Below, piece by piece: positions 53,281 through 63,169 of a stretch of DNA of 64,000 nucleotides. The translations under genes were made by a program, and so were the position numbers. The stretch covers positions 8,119,891 through 8,183,890 of the forward strand of contig JAJEKV010000035.1 of assembly GCA_021234155.1 (NCBI GenBank). The letters run 5' to 3'. How positions within the stretch are numbered: position 1 is the stretch's first letter; every line of letters starts with the position of its first letter. Origin of the DNA: Isoetes taiwanensis (lineage: Eukaryota > Streptophyta > Lycopodiopsida > Isoetales > Isoetaceae). The notes under the pieces were generated by a model. The model ran no database searches. It was not told the DNA's origin and saw only the letters and a program-made list of their open reading frames with translations.

Positions 53281-54010
53281 GGGCGGCTTTAGAAAGAGAT
53301 TTTTTAGAAGAAGAAGAAGCAAAAAGAAGAAGTTATTCAAAAGCTGAAAGCATGAAAGAAATGTGGCAAGATTTGTTGTCCAGCACCATAAAAAGTGTGG
53401 ATAAGAATGGATTGAAGACCTCAAAGGCTGACATTTTTGAGCTGCGGTCTGAAGTTGAGGCTATTAAAAAGCATATGAAGATTTGACATGCCAAATGCAA
53501 GCATGTTTCTTTTCTGCAAAGTGAGGCAAACAAAAATCAAATGCACCTAGGTATGGGTTCTTATGACGTGTCTTTCTAGGATAACAAGGATGCATGTGAA
53601 GCATGTGGCCTTCCGTTTTGTAAGGACTATGAGTTGCATGTCAAATTAACATGCGACCACATATACCATATTTTTTGCTTTCTGCTATTTTGGACTGTAT
53701 ACATTGCATTGTACCTACCTGTCATGAAGAGGTACTAGGCAACATCTTGCAAGAGCTGGTATACAAGGAATACCATCCTGTTGAAAGTGAGGAGGGAAGT
53801 CAGAATGACAATGACAAGGAAAGTAGCAAAGAAGACAAGAAAACCAAGGTGTTGAGGAGCAAGAAAAGAGGTAAGGAAGAAGATGTCAGTAGCACTTCTC
53901 TGTACGCAAAACCTATTGCTGCTGACTCTATTCCAGAAAGAGTTGCAAAGAAGACCAAAAGAGTAAAGAAGCTGAAACTAGAAAAAGGTAATAACTTTGA
54001 ATCTATTTAA
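53281..54010 (+). pseudogene. decayed zinc-finger-like open frame, family unknown
   Basis: One frame reads RDFLEEEEAKRRSYSKAESM, a coiled-coil-like part, stops twice, then shows DACEACGLPFCKDYELHVKL followed by TCDHIYHIFC, a cysteine/histidine cluster with a RING- or PHD-like spacing. After a frame change comes CIVPTCHEEV and a Lys-rich tail (KKTKRVKKLKLEK). It may descend from a transposon-encoded or captured host protein. Confidence 0.45.
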
Positions 54011-54159
54011 AAAGTTTTCATCTATCATAACTTGAAGAAATATTATGCAGATTTTATTGATGTGGACAAGTTAAGTCCAATGATATTTGCTCATGTCGGC
54101 CCAAAAAAAAAATGTAAATTTAAGTCAAACAGTCTACTCAATTGCTAATAATGGTTTTG

Positions 54160-55032
54160 AAATAATACCTATATCTATCCTTCCCTACATTGACCAGTTG
54201 GAAGCCTGGCTTGCTGCTAATGGGGGGGACGGTATACAGCTCTTGCACCAGGTCATCCGGCATCTCATCTATGCGGATGATGTGGACCTCTTGGCCCATA
54301 CACCAGAGGGCATGCAGGCACACCTAGATGCCCTGGACACATTCTGCCAGGCGACGGACATGCGTGTCAACCTGGCCAAGACTACATCCATTCGCCTTCG
54401 GGTGACCGCAGGTTGGAAGGTGTTATACGCAATACAAAGCAATAGTCACAGGGCAGAGCTGTATGACTGGGGCCACCAGTCACATTTGTTCCGGGCACTG
54501 GTGGAGCCAGCTCTACCTGCGTTCTCAGTTGCCCATGAAGAAGCGCAGGATCATCGCGTCCATTCGAACAGGGGCCCACCATCTTCGGCTTGAGACGGGT
54601 CGGTGGGTTGGAGAGCTGCGCCAGGACAGGCTTTGTCAGTGTTGCCCGCTGGGGGTTGTTGAGGATGAAAGCCATGCCTTCCAGAGCTATCCAGCCTATA
54701 GTCAGATTCGGGCTCGCTACGTTCTCTTGGTGCGACCTGGTCTGCCCCTGCACAAGCTACCAAGACGTCGGGCCGATCCCTTGGCTCCTACCTCCGGGAG
54801 GTTTTGGATCTGCGGACTCACCTCGCCCGGGCCTACGAGGTCTTTGGGAATTCATGTGTATATGTATATTTGTACAGCTGCCAGTAGGCTTGTTGCTGCG
54901 ACGGTTTTTCCCTCGTAAGGGGGGTTTTTTAATCCGAATAGCAACAGGCTTGCTGCACCCGTGTAATTTGGGTCCCATAGGCCGATTGGCCTCCGCGGAC
55001 GATAAAAGAACCTTCCTTCCTTCCTTCCTTCA
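54160..55032 (+). mobile_element. internally deleted LINE with (TTCC)n tail
   Basis: The RT palm is readable: YIDQLEAWLAANGG, then HLIYADDVDLLAHTPEGMQA with the catalytic ADD. After an internal deletion the C-terminal zinc region follows in another frame (IASIRTGAHHLRLETGRW, LCQCCPLGVVEDESHAF). The 3' end is GATTGGCCTCCGCGGACGAT then AAAA and (TTCC)n at 55009-55030, homologous to the tail of the LINE at 20985-21010. Confidence 0.88.
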
Positions 55033-55039
55033 ATTGTGG

Positions 55040-55790
55040 AATGTTCTTTGAAATGTCTTGTACAAAAAACAACTACGTCATGCGCATTTCTCAATGGTGT
55101 TGAATTTCTCTTTAACATTACATAGGTTAGTGCCCTCTGAATGATAGCTCCAGCACCATCGTATTCACTTGTCTCAAGAAATAGAAGCACATCGTATATT
55201 TATCAACAATAAGAAAAAAATATGATCTTTTAGAATCCCTTTTGCACCTTTAAATTGATGAGAGCATTCCTTAGACCACATAACATGTTGCTTGTACTTG
55301 ATACCTCTGTCTACTAAAAAATGTGCATGTTTGAGCAGGCAATGTTGTACAAATAAGGGATCATGATGCCTATCATCCGAGATATAGAAATGAGTCTCTT
55401 TAATAATTCTTCTCTCACTCTCTTCCAATAATCTTGTTGCATGTCTGTATGCAATGTGTACCAAAATTGTGCATTGATCATTCCTCGAATAATGAAGACT
55501 TTGGATTTCTTGTTGGAAGGTATTATTCTCAGCAAAATCGATCATTGAAACAATTGAATCCTTTGGAAACATTGCCAAATATTCCCTGAATTGTTTGGCC
55601 TCCCCAATAGTTGTATGGAATGAACTCGTTTAAGACTGTCTTTGCATTCTCAAAAATCTCAACAACATTTGTTGGTTTATAAACCAATTTGGTTACTGGT
55701 TTTTTAGAAATCTTATAACTTCCCTTATCATCAAGTTCTTCCACACACTCATAAACCTAAAATAGTAAATAAACCATTTTCCTATATAGA
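55040..55790 (-). pseudogene. broken transposase-like or repeat-family frame
   Basis: Minus-strand pieces: ILVHIAYRHATRLLEESERR, YISDDRHHDPLFVQHCLLKH, KQHVMWSKECSHQFKGAKG and, in another frame, FLETSEYDGAGAIIQRAL. The order H..WSDGC..QFK...  then HGKG..DGAGA..KRA occurs in a repeat family of large eukaryotic genomes that I recall but cannot name; here the aspartate of WSDGC reads Lys-Glu. Frames are broken, so it is non-functional. Confidence 0.45.
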
Positions 55791-55959
55791 TTCATTTGTT
55801 TGGCAAAAGCACATTTGTTAATATCACCACTAACTGCAAGAGACATTGTAGCACTTCTTATGGGCCTTAAATTTTTAATATACATAGAACATCTAGTTCT
55901 GGCACCCATTTGGCAGCACCACTTAGAATTTCATTTCTGTCAGCAGGTTTAGCATTTTG

Positions 55960-56195
55960 ACAATTTTAATTTACACTGCCAAGTTGGAACTGTGGAAGAC
56001 GAATGCCACACCCTTCAGAGCTGTCCGGCATATGATGACATTCGGATACGCTATGTTGAGCTGGTATGTCCTGGCCCGCCCCTGCATGAGATGTTGTGCA
56101 CGACCTCAGTATGGATGTTGGGATCATACCTTCAAGAGGTCATGGATCGCCAAGATCAGCTCGGTCCTCGTGCACTGTAACAGGTTTTCATGTGT
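55960..56195 (+). mobile_element. LINE C-terminal fragment
   Basis: The plus strand reads VEDECHTLQSCPAYDDIRIR then YVELVCPGPPLHEM, collinear with the zinc region of the LINE at 54160-55032. Only this part is kept. Confidence 0.75.
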
Positions 56196-56231
56196 AGGCA
56201 AAAGAACTCAGGCTCAACCAAGGAAAAGGAT

Positions 56232-56640
56232 TTATTTTTTTATTTTTTTTGAAAGATCAGGTTAATTAATATTAATACAGAGTAAGTACAAGATGAGCGA
56301 TACTAGGGTACTCGTGCCCACACTGGAGCGAGAACCCACACGTCATGTATACCTACCTACAACTCATGACACAAACCTGCCAATACTGTCTACAATGAGA
56401 AGGGTCCTTTCCCAGACCGCTGCCTTGAACTGCTCTTTCCGAGGGGACGCCAGGTAAGAAAGATATAATTTATATCTTAGCTGCAGGATCAAAACCCCAG
56501 GCTGCACCTCCTCATTCCTGGACACCTTCATGCGCCGTCGCTTCCAAATGAGCCACAACAACCAGGCTTTACACAAATGGAAGGCCAGACCAGGGATAGG
56601 TTCTATACGTACAAAATTAAAATTCCTGACGTATAAAGTC
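56232..56640 (-). mobile_element. L1-type LINE 3' fragment
   Basis: The minus strand reads PGLAFHLCKAWLLWLIWKRR, the W..CKA..W.IWK pattern at the C-terminus of plant L1 ORF2, and then a 3' UTR ending in an A-rich tail at 56228-56250. Belongs to a different family from the (TATTC)-tailed LINEs. Confidence 0.7.
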
Positions 56641-56760
56641 AAAAAATACGTATTTTTTAATAAAATACGTATTTAACGTATAAAAACCTCGCCGGCCGAA
56701 AAAAAAAAATTTCGCGTACGCGAAAGTGTACGCGAAAAAAACTTCGCGTACGCGAAATAC
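56600..56760. repeat. palindromic cluster
   Basis: TTTCGCGTACGCGAAA at 56710-56725 is a perfect 16-bp palindrome, TTCGCGTACGCGAA at 56743-56756 repeats it, and GTGTACGCGAAA lies between. Just upstream, AAATACGTATTT-type palindromes occur twice. Confidence 0.85.
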
Positions 56761-57469
56761 AAAGTCAGCTACTTACATACCAAATTTGAAGTAAAAAATC
56801 ATTTTCATGCAAAAGTTATAGAATTTTAATTGAAACGGCCTTCTGGGAACCATTATTGGTCCACAGAAGACAGAAAATTGTTTTGGCCCTGTCATATTTG
56901 ACTGATTATATCTTCCTTTCTAGACTTCAGATTGGAACAAGGTTTTTTGTGTATTCATCCTTATCTCGTATAGAAAAATACCATTATAAAAAAAAATAAA
57001 AAAGATCCTTTTCTTGAGACAGTTTTACATTGTGTAAATATGAAGCAAACTGGACCTGACCCCCCTTGATTCACCTAAGCATAACTTTCAACTTTAGGGG
57101 TATATGCATTTTTAACTATTTTTCTTGTGCAACATGACTGCCATATATTAAAGTGTATAAAGGGTTTAACTGAATTTTATGCCATTGATTTTATATGAAT
57201 TTTAAAGCGAACTGTACAAATGAACCATTTATGGTCCATCAAGGGACAACTCTAGTGTTAAGGCGAGGCATTTGGCTGGATATGAAAAGGTGATGGTAGA
57301 CATAATAGAATAGAATAGACAATAGCCATATTGACATGGATCTTAGCCAATAGCTATTGCTATGCATATTGAGTTTTACATTTCAAGTTGATGCTTTATG
57401 TTTGATATGATTCATATTTGTGAAAGAGGGAGTGTAACTTTCATGTTGAAGTACTCAGTGGAGTCTATG

Positions 57470-57660
57470 TAATTTTTTTATTTTTTTATTTTTTTTTTGG
57501 AAGAACGACAGACTTTATTGAAACTCCAAGCCAAAAGCCAGATACAAATGCAATTGATACACAAATTCCAAAGACACATAATAAAATCCGCTTAAAATTG
57601 CCCAAATAATTTGCATGGCATGCTTACCAAATTTGGTATTGTCAATGACGTTTTTGCAAT
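57470..57660 (-). mobile_element. LINE 3' UTR remnant
   Basis: The minus strand reads TTGGAGTTTCAATAAAGTCT GTCGTTCTTCC and then a long A-rich tail (57475-57500). This is the style of 3' end seen in plant L1 elements. No coding part is retained. Confidence 0.5.
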
Positions 57661-57669
57661 GTTCTTGCA

Positions 57670-59480
57670 AAAAATTATCTCCCGCATATTATGGGCAGGC
57701 TCTTCAAATACCCTCTATTAAAGTTCAAGACTTAACCTTCCATGCATGTATCTCTACTTTATAATACATGTTGAGAATAATAAATTTGAGGAACAAACCT
57801 CTGGTCCCCCTTGGGCCCTGAGCGCAGTTGAAAGTTGCTTGATCCTATTGCAGTTGCTTCATCCCTTCTCTACCTCTCTATAACTTTCAATAAAAAATAA
57901 GGGAAACTAAGGATCTTTGCAAAAGGCAAACTAAACCCATTTGTTTCCAACGGGTTGTAGCTCGCGTACCCATCAAAGAGAAAGAAGCAAGAAAAAAAAT
58001 AGCCCAAGCCGGTTGCTTCAAGAAAGAAGCATAGTCGATTTCGAAGCACAAGCTCAAACGACATGTTTTCCAGCAAAAAGAAAGATGATTTCATTCTTGA
58101 ATTTCCGTGATCTCTCGTCCTAATTTTCTTTCTGCCAACTACTATTCCGATACGATTGATTCCTAAACTCCAAGATACCACTAAACCCATGAAATCAGAT
58201 GAAAAAACCATGTCAAATCGAAGGATGGAGCGAGGAAGAAACTGGAACGGAGGCTTGAAAAAACTAGAGTTCATTTTGCAGAGTTTTTTTTATTTTTTTA
58301 GCCATAGATTTAGAAAATAGCAAATCCAATGGTCTCAACTAATTCTAGATTATGTGGCAAGCAACAGGCTAGAATTTTAGCAATTGTTCTAGGGGAGGTT
58401 AGGCAAGCCTGCTAATTATGTGCCATTTTTTTCCTACATAAATGGCACTTTTGGGTGTGCCATTTGTGCATATTTGTGCCATTACGTCGCCAAAATTTTT
58501 CGTTCCTATGATTCCTGGCGTAGGTCAGCCGAAAAAGGGGGAGCTTTTTTTTTTGTTTGTTCACAGGGGAGCGGCTTGCATGGTCAAAAATAGCAGGGCT
58601 CCTGTTCACGGGGACTGCTAAGAGCAGGCCGATGGAGGTGGCAGGATCAGGCCGACGGAGGGAGGAGGCGATGGAGCCGGATGGATGCCAGAATCGCCAT
58701 CTGATCAGGTTATTTTCCAGCTGATTTTCTGGTGCAGGTGAGGTATGAGGCTGCTGTCTGATTCCGCATGTTCTGGGGTGGCCAAAATTTCGGTGGATTC
58801 GCTTCTTCAGTGTTCTTTGGAGCAGGGTTTTCTTGTGGGCTGTGTATTTGTTGGTGTTTTGGGAGTAGCAGCCACTAAGTGTCGGGCTTCAGATGGGGCT
58901 TCCACTGTCACAATCTTGCAGGATGCTTACTTGCGAGGTCAAGAGATTCTTACGGTATTCCGGGAAAGAACATTTGGGTAATTCGACTTTCGTAGCATGT
59001 GGATTGATTGAGGGTTCGTCCTCTGTGTTATTCGATTGGTTGATTGTGAGGCGATTTCTTCCTGAATGTGTATTCTCTGTGCTAGAGACAGTTGTGACGA
59101 ATCACTCACTTGTTGCATCCATGGATTTCCTTGGAAAGTATAATACCGGTAACCGCTTTTCTTTCGGCCCCGGATGGAGACATGGTTGTTAGAGGGTAGA
59201 GGCCAAATGGAGTTGTACAATTGGATTAGTTGACATGCTTTAGAATGGGGCGGGTTTTGTACAAATGGTGTGCTTCCTGGAGATGGGAAGCGATGTAACT
59301 GTGTTTCGGTTTGCTGTGTTCTGTGAATATGGAAATTAAATTTTGTGTCTTCTTCCTGGTGCAAATGTTATCTATTGTTTATTTCTTTATTTTCTTTCGT
59401 GTACGTATGGGAGGCGTATGGGGAGCATGGCCATGTACAGGGGTCTGAGGTGTAAAAGTTCACAGCGTTGATCTGGCATA
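57670..59480. other. no recognisable gene
   Basis: The segment 58600-59360 is richer in GC and GT and holds frames of 78-141 codons on both strands, but none shows a domain. A promoter-less retroelement leader is one possibility. Confidence 0.3.
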
Positions 59481-59529
59481 TTCAAGGAATCATACCTTCA
59501 TCTAATGGACACCAAAAAACATTAACACA

Positions 59530-59910
59530 TAGAGTAGCCACACATATTTGTGCCATATGTGTGCATATTTGTGCCATAAATGCTCCACTTTTTTTTTTGT
59601 GCCATTTAAGTTTAATTGATGTGTTTGTGCCATTTAAGTGACTTGTGATTGTGCCATTCATGTTCCATTTAAATGACATGCATTGTGCCACTTAAATGCC
59701 ACTCAAGTGACATGCATTATGACATGTATGTATGGTGCATGTGCCACTCAAGTGCCATAAGTATGTTATGTATGTGTAGTGCTTGTGCCACTAAAGCGCC
59801 ATAAGCATGACATGTATATGTAGTGTTTGTGCCACTCAAGCATCATTAATGTGGCATGCATATGCCATTCAAGTGCCATGAACGTGTCGTGGTCATTATG
59901 ACATGAATGT
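59530..59910. repeat. degenerate tandem array around GTGCCA
   Basis: Repeated words GTGCCACTCAAGTGCCATAA and GACATGTATRTGTAGTG recur about every 55-60 bp for at least four units; a looser GTGCCATTT cluster precedes it and another occurs at 58420-58490. Confidence 0.65.
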
Positions 59911-60914
59911 GTGGAGTGATTGCCATTTTCATATTCTTTAAATAGAATTAGTTGTTTTATGGTTATGTGAACAATGTTGGATAGTATTTCTATAAAGTTA
60001 AAATACAATAACAATATATTCATAAAATGTCATGTGATGAATACAATAATAGTAAATAGAATGTCAAATGTCATGTGGGTACGATAAAAGTAAATAGATT
60101 TGTCATACACAAGGACCCAATAACTTTAAGTGAGAAATACGACTCAATAAAGATAAGGGCTAAATGATCACTGAGTTTATCGCATCCTTTAATATCGTAA
60201 GTTCGCTTGTTGGATACAACAACTGATCATTCAAGTGTCCAGGATTTATGTCTTGAACCATAATAGAAGCATTACCGTTGCCAATTGGTTGACAATGACA
60301 AGTTTTCTTTGGATCTAACGTGAAAATCCTTCTACGTCCAATGATTGATTGATTTCTCAAATCAAGAATTTAGACTTCGTTGTTTTCTCAAGAATCAAGA
60401 ATCTAACGAGTAAATGAACCAAGAAAATGTCACGTGTTATTTTTGAAAAGTTCAAAAAAGTAGAACATAGATATAGATGTTACTTGTAAATCCTTTTGGA
60501 CATGTTTTGTTGGTAAACACTGTTTTTTAAACTTATTCAAAATATTAGGGAATCATCATGTATGTGATCACTGCATAGATTGTACATTAATAAAAATAAT
60601 AATTTGTTATGATCTGAAAGTAAGTTTACCTGAGCGAAGTATACCAAAACAGAAGGTACTAAATTAATCACTAGACAATTATAGAAATTGAAAGTGATCC
60701 AGAACAAATTCTTTTTGTTCATACGCACAACATGCATCTCCCTTGGCAAAGGGAATTTCTAGGTATTGATATTGTTGAACGTCGAGCTTTAATTTTCACC
60801 ACAATTTTGTGTGTATCGAGAGCAATGGTTGGCAGTCTCGATAAGATTGCACCTCTTGTTTCAATCTGCTTTCTCACTTGCTATGCAACATTGAACCTCT
60901 GATGCTTCATCCTT

Positions 60915-60996
60915 ATGGATGTGCCAGAGTGGTTATTAGGCATGACTGGAAATCATGTGGGCTTTGCTCGCATAGGTTCGAATCCTATCATCCACG
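60915..60996 (+). tRNA. tRNA-Ser(GGA)-like sequence, head of the SINE
   Basis: Folds as a class II tRNA: acceptor ATGGATG with CATCCAC (six of seven pairs, A-C mismatch at the first), anticodon stem CATGA/TCATG around loop CTGGAAA (anticodon GGA), long variable arm TGGGCTTTGCTCGC, T arm ATAGG TTCGAAT CCTAT, discriminator G. Boxes A and B are well preserved. No T-run terminator follows; instead the SINE body continues. It is probably a SINE promoter and not a working tRNA gene, though the latter is not excluded. Confidence 0.7.
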
Positions 60997-61060
60997 TGTA
61001 GGAGCTTGTTCATATTATTTAGTTGGTCTCCGTGGACGATAAAATCATATTCTATTCTAT
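60915..61060 (+). mobile_element. tRNA-Ser-derived SINE with LINE-type 3' tail
   Basis: Three parts: a tRNA-Ser-like head (60915-60996), a body of about 26 bp, and a 3' tail TTGGTCTCCGTGGACGATAA AATCA followed by (TATTC)-type repeats at 61048-61059. The tail matches the 3' ends of the LINE copies at 20985-21010 (minus) and 54984-55005 (plus) at about 20 of 22 positions, and the short terminal repeat matches the LINE at 20965. The best reading is a SINE mobilised by that LINE family. Confidence 0.8.
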
Positions 61061-61980
61061 AATGAATGCACCCAGGTAGAACAGTTGAAACATTAGCATT
61101 ACATACATGTTAAACAAAATTTACAAACGTTATCCAGTGTTCGTTCCAAACAACAAAGCTAACCTTTTATGCAATTGTAGCTGGAGACCAGTACTATCAC
61201 TGGTCATTTGCATTATTAGGATTTTTCTTATGTACATCAATAAAATTTTTTTTGGGTTGCCCCTAAGGGGACAAGCCTTGGTGCATGTGGGTTTATGGCA
61301 TATTCTAGGTATATGCCAGTATATGCCAAGAATATGCCAATGACTGCTCTAAACTTATTATTGGATGTAAACTAGTGGTGGGCGCTGTTGTTGGGTAGCC
61401 ATCTTGGAAACCGGCTAACCGGTTATCACGTCCATTTCGGCGCCCTTCTCTTCAGCCAGATAAAGAGAGTGCTCAATCTGTGCTTGCAAAAACCTTTCCG
61501 TTCGCATAAATGGGAAGCAAATACTGCTGATCAGAAAAAGATCCAGATACAGACAAAATAGTTGCGGGATTTATGTTTCATATCCTTCATTGCGATGAAG
61601 ACCGTTCTACGGTAGATATGACAGAACTTAAGACTAGATATGGCAGATTTAGTTTCCCCTTTGTGGATAATATGTCCCTTTGTGAAGGAACCGAAGCCAG
61701 TTGTTGAAGCTTCTATAACAATGATTTTTTCCGCTATAAGCTTTGCTGCTTATGCAAAAACGGTTCTGACTGGATACAAAGCCTTGCCGTTTATGCACAA
61801 ATGTTATTTTTTACTCTTCCTTGCAAGTTTGGTCCGTTGTGCCAAGGGGCAAATGGGGTGCCGCTTCCTAAATGATGATGGAATGTTGTTGTCTCTTGCA
61901 TCTTAGCAGAATTTGCAATTTAGCGTTTGTTCCGTCTTTTATTAGTATTCATGGTTTGGACGTTTAGGAGCCTTACAAAT
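61061..61980. other. no recognisable gene
   Basis: A frame at 61640-61906 (MADLVSPLWIICPFVKEPKP) precedes the MA3 pseudogene and might be its degraded N-terminal part, but I see no homology. Confidence 0.3.
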
Positions 61981-63165
61981 TAATTGGAGCATCTGTGGCC
62001 CAATCCGTTGAGGCCTTTAAAGATAAAGTTGTAAACATTGTTGAAGAATATTTTGCTGCTGTAAATGTTGCCGAAGCTGCCAGTGACTTGGGCGAACTTG
62101 GTTCCCCGTCCTATCATCATCATCATTTTGTCAAGAAGCTTATTTCTATGGCATTGGACAGCATGATCGGGAGGCAGCAGTCCTCTTGTCGGCATTGCAC
62201 AATGATGTTATTGACCCTAAACAACTTTCCAAAGGTTTCATGAAGCTGCTTGAAGAGCTACTTGTCAGCTCCTTTTCATATGAAATTGTTGAATGCAAAT
62301 GGGGAGGCAGTACATGAACCACAATGGAGGAAGTAAAGAAGAAAATAGATGATCTATTAAAAAGAATATTATGAAAAGAGTATGTTGAAAATGGCGACAA
62401 AGCAGAAGCCTGTAGATGTATAAGAGAGCTTAATATGCCATTTTACCATCATGAAGTTGTGAAGAAGGCGTTAACATTGGCTATGGAGAAAACAAATGCA
62501 CAATCCCTAATTTTGTCTTTACTACAGATTTGTTCTGAGGAAGGCCTTATTACATCAAATCAGTTGAGATTTTCGAAGAGTTTGTGATGCTTTGGAAGAT
62601 CTGGCCCTTGACATACCTAAAGTACATCTATTGTTTAATTCTCCTATTTCCAAGGCCATTCAAGATGGTTGGCTGGCTTCTAGCCTGTGCCTTCTGAATC
62701 TGCAGCATCTTCAGATGTTGTGGCATATATTTTTAAACAGAAAGCAATAACAATCATACAGGAATACGTTCTGTCCGATGATATTTCAGAAGTCATTCAA
62801 AAGCTTAGAGAATTTGGCTGCTTCAAATTTTCATGCAGCTTTTGTGAAAAGGCTTGTCATGTTAGCTATGGATAGGAAGAATCGAGAGAAAGAGATGGCA
62901 TCAGTTCTTTTATCAGCCTTGTATGCAGAAGTATCAAATTGGTAAGGCCTTCACTATGCTTATTGTCTGCAAAAGATACTGCATTGGATATTCCTGATGC
63001 TGCCAGCCAACTTGCATTCTTTCTGGCTTGGGCTGTGGTTGATGATATTTTCAATTCTCTGTACCTTGAGGAGATAAATGAAAAACTTAATGACAGGCTC
63101 CCTTGGTAGCGAAGTAGTGCAAACTGCTCAGTCTATCCTTTCTGCTCGTCATGCTGGCGAATGAG
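61980..63165 (+). pseudogene. pseudogene of an MA3-domain translation regulatory factor (MRF type)
   Basis: Plant MRF proteins hold four MA3 domains, related to PDCD4 and eIF4G, and link TOR signalling to translation. Pieces in order: MA3-1 (FKDKVVNIVEEYFAAVNVAE, DLGELGSPSYHHHHFVKKL), a jump to VECKWGGST, MA3-2 (TMEEVKKKIDDLLKR, KEYVENGD.AEACRCIREL, then HHEVVKKALTLAMEK, and ALDIPK), and MA3-3 (KAITIIQEYVLSDDISEVIQ, FVKRLVMLAMDRKNREKEMA), ending SARHAGE. At least six frame changes and several stops, with an internal deletion in MA3-1. Introns are not seen, so a retrocopy is likely. Confidence 0.88.
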
Positions 63166-63169
63166 CGCT

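Noticed and set aside
58745-59364. Three overlapping frames of 78-141 codons
   Set aside because: Both strands are open by composition, and no domain, signal or splice structure is convincing.
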